Source: Trogon surrucura
Taxonomy: Eukaryota > Chordata > Aves > Trogoniformes > Trogonidae
Length of the DNA: 64,000 nucleotides
Reading direction: 5' to 3'
Assembly: GCA_020746105.1 (NCBI GenBank)
Contig: JAJGST010000086.1
Coordinates: 1 to 64,000, forward strand
In this document: positions 57,649 to 64,000 of the stretch, piece by piece
How positions within the stretch are numbered: the first letter of the stretch is position 1
Layout: the number at the start of each line of letters is the position of its first letter
The notes under the pieces: generated by a model
The model's database searches: none
Seen by the model: only the letters and a program-made list of their open reading frames with translations
What the model was told of the DNA's origin: nothing
Translations under genes and position numbers: made by a program

Positions 57649-57884
57649 GACTCAGAAGCAGCGATTTAGGGAACTTTCACTCTCAGAAACACCAAATTAG
57701 GAACTTTTGTGCTCAGGAACACCAATTTAGGGAATTTTTGGGCTCAGAAACAGTGATTTAGGGATCTTTTATGCCCAGAAAAACTAAATAAGGGATCTTT
57801 TAGGCCCAGAAACACCAAATTACGGAAATTTTGGGCTCAGAAACAGTGATTTAGTGAATGTTTGGGGTCAGAAACACCGATTTA

Positions 57885-59020
57885 GGGATATTTTAGGCCC
57901 AGAAACACCAACTTAGGGAACATTTTCGACTGAGAAGCAGCGATTTAGGGAACTTTGGTTCTCAGAAGCATCGAATTAGGGAAATTTGGGGCTCAGAAAC
58001 ACAGATTTAGGGAACTTCCAGGCTCAGGAACACCAAATTAGGGAACTTTTGTGCTCAGGAACACCAATTTCGGCCACTCTTGGGCTCAGAAACAGTGATT
58101 TAGGGATCTTTTATGCCCAGAAATACTAAATAAGGGAACTTTTAGGCTCATAAACACCAAATTAGGGAACTTTTGGACTCAGAAACAGTGATTTAGTGAA
58201 TGTTTGGGCTCAGAAACACCGATATAGGGATCTTTTAGGCCCAGAAACACCAAATTAGGGAACTTTGGGGCTCAGGAATAGTGATTTAGAGAACTTTTAG
58301 GCACAGGAACACCTAATTAGGGAACTCTGGGACTCAGAAGCAGCGATTTAGGGAACTTTTGGCCTCCGAAGCAGCGATTTAGGGAACTTTGGCCTCAGAA
58401 ACACCAATTTAGGGATCTTTTAGGCCCAGAGAAATTAAATTAGGGATATTTTAGGCCCAGAAACACCAACTTAGGGAACATTTTCGACTGAGAAGCAGCG
58501 ATTTAGGGAACTTTGGTTCTCAGAAGCATCGAATTAGGGAAATTTGGGGCTCAGAAACACAGATTTAGGGAACTTCCAGGCTCAGGAACACCAAATTAGG
58601 GAACTTTTGTGCTCAGGAACACCAATTTCGGCCACTCTTGGGCTCAGAAACAGTGATTTAGGGATCTTTTATGCCCAGAAAAACTAAATAAGGGAACTTT
58701 TAGGCTCATAAACACCAAATTAGGGAACTTTTGGACTCAGAAACAGTGATTTAGTGAATGTTTGGGCTCAGAAACACCGATATAGGGATCTTTTAGGCCC
58801 AGAAACACCAAATTAGGGAACTTTGGGGCTCAGGAATAGTGATTTAGAGAACTTTTAGGCACAGGAACACCTAATTAGGGAACTCTGGGACTCAGAAGCA
58901 GCGATTTATGGAACTTTTGGCCTCCGAAGCAGCGATTTAGGGAACTTTGGCCTCAGAAACACCAATTTAGGGATCTTTTAGGCCCAGAGAAATTAAATTA
59001 GGGATATTTTAGGCCCAGAA
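57885..59020 (-). repeat. Two tandem 568-bp higher-order units
   Basis: CATTTTCGACTGAGAAG is at 57921 and 58489; the units run about 57885-58452 and 58453-59020 and are almost identical. The distorted monomer AATTTCGGCCACTC is shared by both and recurs near 53,870 and 61,620. Confidence 0.88.
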
Positions 59021-59030
59021 ACACCAAATC

Positions 59031-60905
59031 AGGTTACTTTGGGGCTCCGAAACAGTGATTTAGTGAACGTTTGGGCTCAGAAACTCCGATTAAAGGAACA
59101 TTGGGACTGAGAAGCAGCGAATTAGGCAACTTTGGGTCTCAGAAGCAGCGAATTAGGGAACTTTGGGGCTCAGAAACACGAATTTAGGGAACTTTGGGGC
59201 TCAGGATCATCAAATTAGGGAACTTTGGGGCCCAGAAGCAATGATTTAGGGTACTTTTGGGCTCAAAAGCACCAATTTCGGGATCTTTTAGGCCCAGAAA
59301 ACAAAATTAGGGAACTTTTAGGCCCTGAAATACGATACTAGGGAAATTTGGGGCTCAGAAACTGATTTAGAGATCTTTTGGTTTCAGAAACCCCAATTTA
59401 GGGAACTTTGAGGCCCAGAAGCATAAATTTAGGGAACGTTTAGGCTCAGACACACAGATTTAGAGAACTTTGAGGCTCAGAAACACCACTTTAGGGAACT
59501 TTGGTGCCCAGAAGCACCGATTTAGGGAACTTTCAGTCTGAGAAACACCAATTTAGGGAACTCTTGGGCTCAGAAACACCAAGTTATGGATCTTTTAGGC
59601 CCTGAAACACCAACTTAGGGAACATTGGCTCTCAGAAGCAGCAAATTAGGACACTTTGGTGCTCAGAAGCAGCGAATTAGGGAACTTTGGGGCTCAGAAA
59701 CACGAATTTAGGGAACTTCCAGGCTCAGGAACACCAAAGTAGCGAACTTTGGGACCCAGAAGTCCCGATTTAGGGAACTTTCAGTCTCAGAAACACCAAA
59801 TTAGGAACTTTTGTGCTCAGGAACACCAATTTAGGGAACTCTTGGGCTCAGAAACAGTGATTTAGGGATCTTTTATGCCCAGAAAAACTAAATAAGGGAT
59901 CTTTTAGGACCAGAAACACCAAATTAGGGAACTTTGGGGCTCAGGAATAGTGATTTAGAGAACTTTTATGCCCAGGAGCAACTAATTAGGGAATTCTGGG
60001 ACTCAGAAGCAGCGATTTAGGGAACTTTGGCCTCAGAAACACCAATTTAGTGTTATTTTAGGCCCAGAAACACCAAATTAGGGAAATTTTAGGCCCAGAA
60101 ACACCAAATTAGGTAACTGTGGGGCTCAGGAATAGTGATTTAGAGAACTTTTAGGCCCAGGAACACCTGATTAGGGAACTTTTGGGCTCAGAAGCACCAA
60201 TTTCGGGAACTTTGGCCTCAGAAACACCAATTTAGGGATCTTTTAGGCCCAGAGAAATTAAATTAGGGATATTTTAGGCCCAGAAACACCAAATCAGGTT
60301 ACTTTGGGGCTCCGAAACAGTGATTTAGTGAACGTTTGGGCTCAGAAACACCGATTTAAGGAACATTGGGACTGAGAAGCAGCGAATTAGGCAACTTTGG
60401 GTCTCAGAAGCAGCGAATTAGGGAACTTTGGGGCTCAGAAACACGAATTTAGGGAACTTTGGGGCTCAGGAACACCAAATTAGGGAACTTTGGGGCCCAG
60501 AAGCAATGATTTAGGGTACTTTTGGGCTCAAAAGCACCAATTTAGGGACCTTTTAGGCCCAGAAAACAAAATTAGGGAACTTTTAGGCCCTGAAATACGA
60601 TACTAGGGAAATTTGGGGCTCAGAAACTGATTTAGAGATCTTTTGGTTTCAGAAACACCAATTTAGGGAACTTTGAGGCCCAGAAGCATAAATTTAGGGA
60701 ACGTTTAGGCTCAGAAACACAGATTTAGAGAACTTTGAGGCTCAGAAACACCAATTTAGGGAACTTTGGTGCCCAGAAGCACCGATTTAGGGAACTTTCA
60801 GTCTCAGAAACACCAATTTAGGGAACTCTTGGGCTCAGAAACACCAAGTTATGGATCTTTTAGGCCCTGAAACACCAACTTAGGGAACATTGGGACTGAG
60901 AAGCA
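59031..60905 (-). repeat. Repeated block at 1,265-bp offset
   Basis: AGGTTACTTTGGGGC is at 59031 and 60296. Similarity continues for about 600 bp from each start, through the CGATACTAGGGAAATTTGG monomers to about 59,640 and 60,905. This is a partial long-period repeat within the reverse array. Confidence 0.75.
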
Positions 60906-63900
60906 GCAAATTAGGCAGCTTTGGTGCTCAGAAGCAGCGAATTAGGGAACTTTGGGGCTCAGAAACACGAATTTAGGGAACTTTCAGGCTCAGGAACACC
61001 AAATTAGGGAACTTTTAGGCCCAGAAGTACCGATTTTAGGGAACTTCCAGGCTCAGGAACACCAAATTAGGGAACTTTGGGACCCAGAAGTACCGATTTA
61101 GGGAACTTTCAGTCTCAGAAACACCAATTTCGGGAACTCTTGGGCTCAGAAACACCAATTTAGGGATCTTTTAGGCCCTGAAACACCAAATGAGGGAACT
61201 TTTAGGCCCTGAAACACCAAATTAGGGAAATTTTAGGCCCAGAAATACCAAATTAGGGAACTTTGGGGCTCCAAAACAGTGATTTAGTGAACGTTTGGGC
61301 TCAGAAACACCGATTTAGGGATCTTTTAGGCCCAGAAACACCAACTTAGGGAACATTGGGACTGAGAAGCAGCGAATTAGGCAACTTTGGGTCTCAGAAG
61401 CAGGGTATTAGGGAACTTTGGGGCTCAGAAACACCAATTTAGGGAACTTTGAGGCCCAGAAGCATAACTTTAGGGAACGTTTAGGCTCAGAAACACCGAT
61501 TTAGAGAACTTTGAGGCTCAGAAACACCAATTTAGGGAACTTTGGTGCCCAGAAGCACCGATTTAGGGAACTTTCAGCCTGAGAAATACCAATTTAGGGA
61601 ACTCTTGGGCTCAGAAACACCAATTTCGGCCACTCTTGGGCTCAGAAACAGTGATTTAGGGATCTTTTATGCCCAGAAAAACTAAATAAGGGAACTTTTA
61701 GGCTCAGAAACACCAAATTAGGGAACTTTTGGACTCAGAAACAGTGATTTAGTGAATGTTTGGGCTCAGAAACACCGATATAGGGATCTTTTAGGCCCAG
61801 AAACACCAAATTAGGGAACTTTGGGGCCCAGAAGCAATGATTTAGGGTACTTCTGGGCTCAAAAGCAGCAATTTCGGGATCTTTTAGGCCCAGAAAAAAT
61901 AAATTAGGGAACTTTTAGGCCCTGAAATACGATACTAGGGAAATTTGGGTCTCAGAAACTGGTTTAGAGATCTTTTGGTTTCAGAAACACCAATTTAGGG
62001 AACTTTGGGCCCCAGAAGTACCTATTTAGGGAACTTTCAGTCCCAGAAACACCAATTTAGGGAACTCTTGGTCTCAGAAACAGTGATTTAGGGAAATTGT
62101 GGCCTTAAATGCCGATTTAGGGATCTTTTAGGCTCAGAAAAACTAAATGAGGGAACTTTTAGGCCCAGAAACTCCAAATCAGGGAAATCTGGTGCTCAGA
62201 AACAGTGATTTAGAGAACATTTGGGCTCAGAAACACCGATTTAGAGAACTTTTAGGCCCAGGAAATCTAAATTAGGGAAATTTTAGGCCCAGAAACACCA
62301 AATTAGGGAACTTTGCAGCTCAGAAGCAGCGAATTAGGCAATTTTTAGGCCCAGAAACACCAAATTAGGGAAATCTGGTGCTCAGAAACAGTGTTTTAGA
62401 GAATGTTTGGGCTCAGAAACACCGATTTAGGGATCTTTTAGGCCCAGAATAACTAAATTAGGGACGTTTTAGGCCCAGAAACAACAAATTAGGGAACTTT
62501 GGGAGTCAGAAGCAGTGATTTAGGTATCTTTTAGACCCAGAAAAACAGAATTAGGGAAATATTGGTCTCAGAAACACCGATTTAGAGAACTTATAGTCTC
62601 AGGAACACCAATTTAGGGAACTTTCAGGCTCAGAAACACCAAACTAGGGAACTTTGGGGCCCAGAAACACCAATTTAGGGAACTTTGGGGCCCAGAAGTA
62701 CCGATTTAGGGAACTTTCAGTCTCAGAAACATTGATTTAGGAAACTTTCGGGCTCAAAAGCACCAATTTTGGGATCTTTTAGGCCCAGAAAACAAAATTA
62801 TGGAACTTTTAGGCCCTGAAATACGATACTAGGGAACTTTGGGGCTCAGAAACTGATTTAGAGATCTTTTGGCTTCAGAAACACCGATTGAGGGAACTTT
62901 TCGGTCCAGAAGCACCTATTTAGGGAACTTTCAGTCTCAGAAACACCAGTTTAGGGAACTCTTGGGCTCAGGAACACCAATTTAGGGAACTCTTGGGCTC
63001 AGAAACAGTGATTTAGTGAACGTTTGGGCTCAGAAACACCGATTTAGGGATCTTTTAGGTGCAGAAATACCAACTTAGGTAACATTGGGACTCAGAAGCA
63101 GCGAATTAGGCAACTTTGGGTCTCAAAAGCAGCGAATTAGGGAACTCTGGGGCTCAGGAACACCAACTTAGGGAACTTTCAGGCTCAGAAACAGTGATTT
63201 AGGGAACTTTTGGGCTCAAGAGCACCGATTTCGGGAACTTTTAGGCCCAGAAAACAAAATTATGGAACTTTTAGGCCCTGAAATATGATACTAGGGAAAT
63301 TTGGGGCTCTGAAACTGATTTAGAGATCTTTTGACTTCAGAAACAACAATTTAGGGAACTTTTAGGACCAAAAGCATGAATTTAGGGAACGTTTAGGCTC
63401 AGAAACACCGATTCAGGGAACTTTGGCGTCCAGAAGCACCTATTTAGGGAACTTTCAGTCTCAGAAACACGAGTTTAGGTAACTCTTGGGCTCAGGAACA
63501 CCAATTTAGGGAACTCTTGGGCTCAGAAACAGTGATTTAGGGAACATTTGCGCTCAGAAACGGCGACTTAGGGATCTTTTAAGCCCAGAATATCTAAATT
63601 AGGGAATTTTAGGTGCAGAAACACAAAGTTAGGGAACTGTGGGGCTCAGGAATAGTGATTTAGAGAAGTTTTAGGCCCAGAAACGCCTAGTTAGGAAACT
63701 TTGGTTCTCAGAAGCAGCTATTTAGGGAACTTTGACCTCAGAAACACTAATTTAGAGATCTTTTAGGTCCAATGAAACTAAATTAGGGAACTTTTAGGCC
63801 CAGAAACACCAAATTAGGGAACTTTGGGGCTCAGAAACAGTGATTTAGTGAACGTTTCGGCTCAGAAACACCAATTTATGGATATTTTAGGCACAGAAAC

Positions 63901-64000
63901 CCCAACTTAGGGAACATTGGGGCTCAGAAGCATCGAATTAGGGAACTTTGGGGCTGAGAAACACCAATTTAGGGAACTTTCAGTCTCAGAAACACCAGTT

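Larger units (their letters stand above)
50895..64000 (-). repeat. 31-bp satellite, reverse orientation, to the window end
   Basis: About 13.1 kb of the same monomers on the minus strand (TTAGGGAACTTT, CAGAAACACC, AGGCCC on the + strand). Subtypes match those of the forward arrays, including the one with CTAGTATCGTATTTCAGG (seen here as CCTGAAATACGATACTAG). Open frames on either strand are chance translations of the repeat. The array continues past the window. Confidence 0.97.

Overview
The window looks like a stretch of bird heterochromatin. It is almost entirely a tandem satellite with a monomer of about 31 bp, broken by four kinds of retroelement and no ordinary host gene. The avian call rests on three things. 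The CR1 LINE fragments end in the ATGATTCT-type short 3' repeat typical of bird CR1. A class II endogenous retrovirus carries an exact tRNA-Trp primer binding site and an Env TM subunit of the avian leukosis type. A nested LTR element resembles, from memory, an LTR family abundant in birds. I cannot name the species or chromosome; a W chromosome, microchromosome or pericentromeric location would fit.

Layout. 1-9070: satellite in 'forward' orientation (CCCTAA on the + strand), including a 4.58-kb unit followed by a second copy that lacks about 1,988 bp. 9071-19328: a minus-strand provirus with 5' LTR, leader, gag, dUTPase-protease, pol and env. It has lost the end of env and its 3' LTR. Its gag gene is split by a very young plus-strand element (14384-17078) made of two nearly identical 1.18-kb LTRs around only 330 bp, flanked by the 5-bp target duplication ATATT. 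19329-50894: forward satellite again. It holds a solo LTR (5-bp duplication AAAAG) and a 5'-truncated CR1, both present twice because a ~7.94-kb block (about 23.15-31.10 kb) is tandemly duplicated (about 31.10-39.05 kb). From 43.6 to 50.7 kb the array forms three higher-order units of about 2.57, 2.56 and 1.98 kb, each containing 185-bp six-monomer sub-repeats. At about 50,895 the orientation flips, and the satellite runs as its reverse complement to the end of the window, with its own 0.53, 0.57 and 1.27-kb internal duplications.

How the parts relate. The satellite appears to be the substrate. The elements inserted into it, and unequal exchange then copied or deleted blocks together with their passengers. 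The provirus keeps recognisable expression signals (TATA box, poly(A) signal, tRNA-Trp site, splice donor, a textbook gag-pro frameshift signal). It cannot make complete Gag or Pol because of the nested insertion and an in-frame stop. The env frame is open but ends in satellite-derived codons before any membrane anchor. I found no tRNA, rRNA, CRISPR array or host protein gene. No new biological 'system' is evident; the most interesting signals are the array architecture, the mosaic provirus and its anchorless Env.
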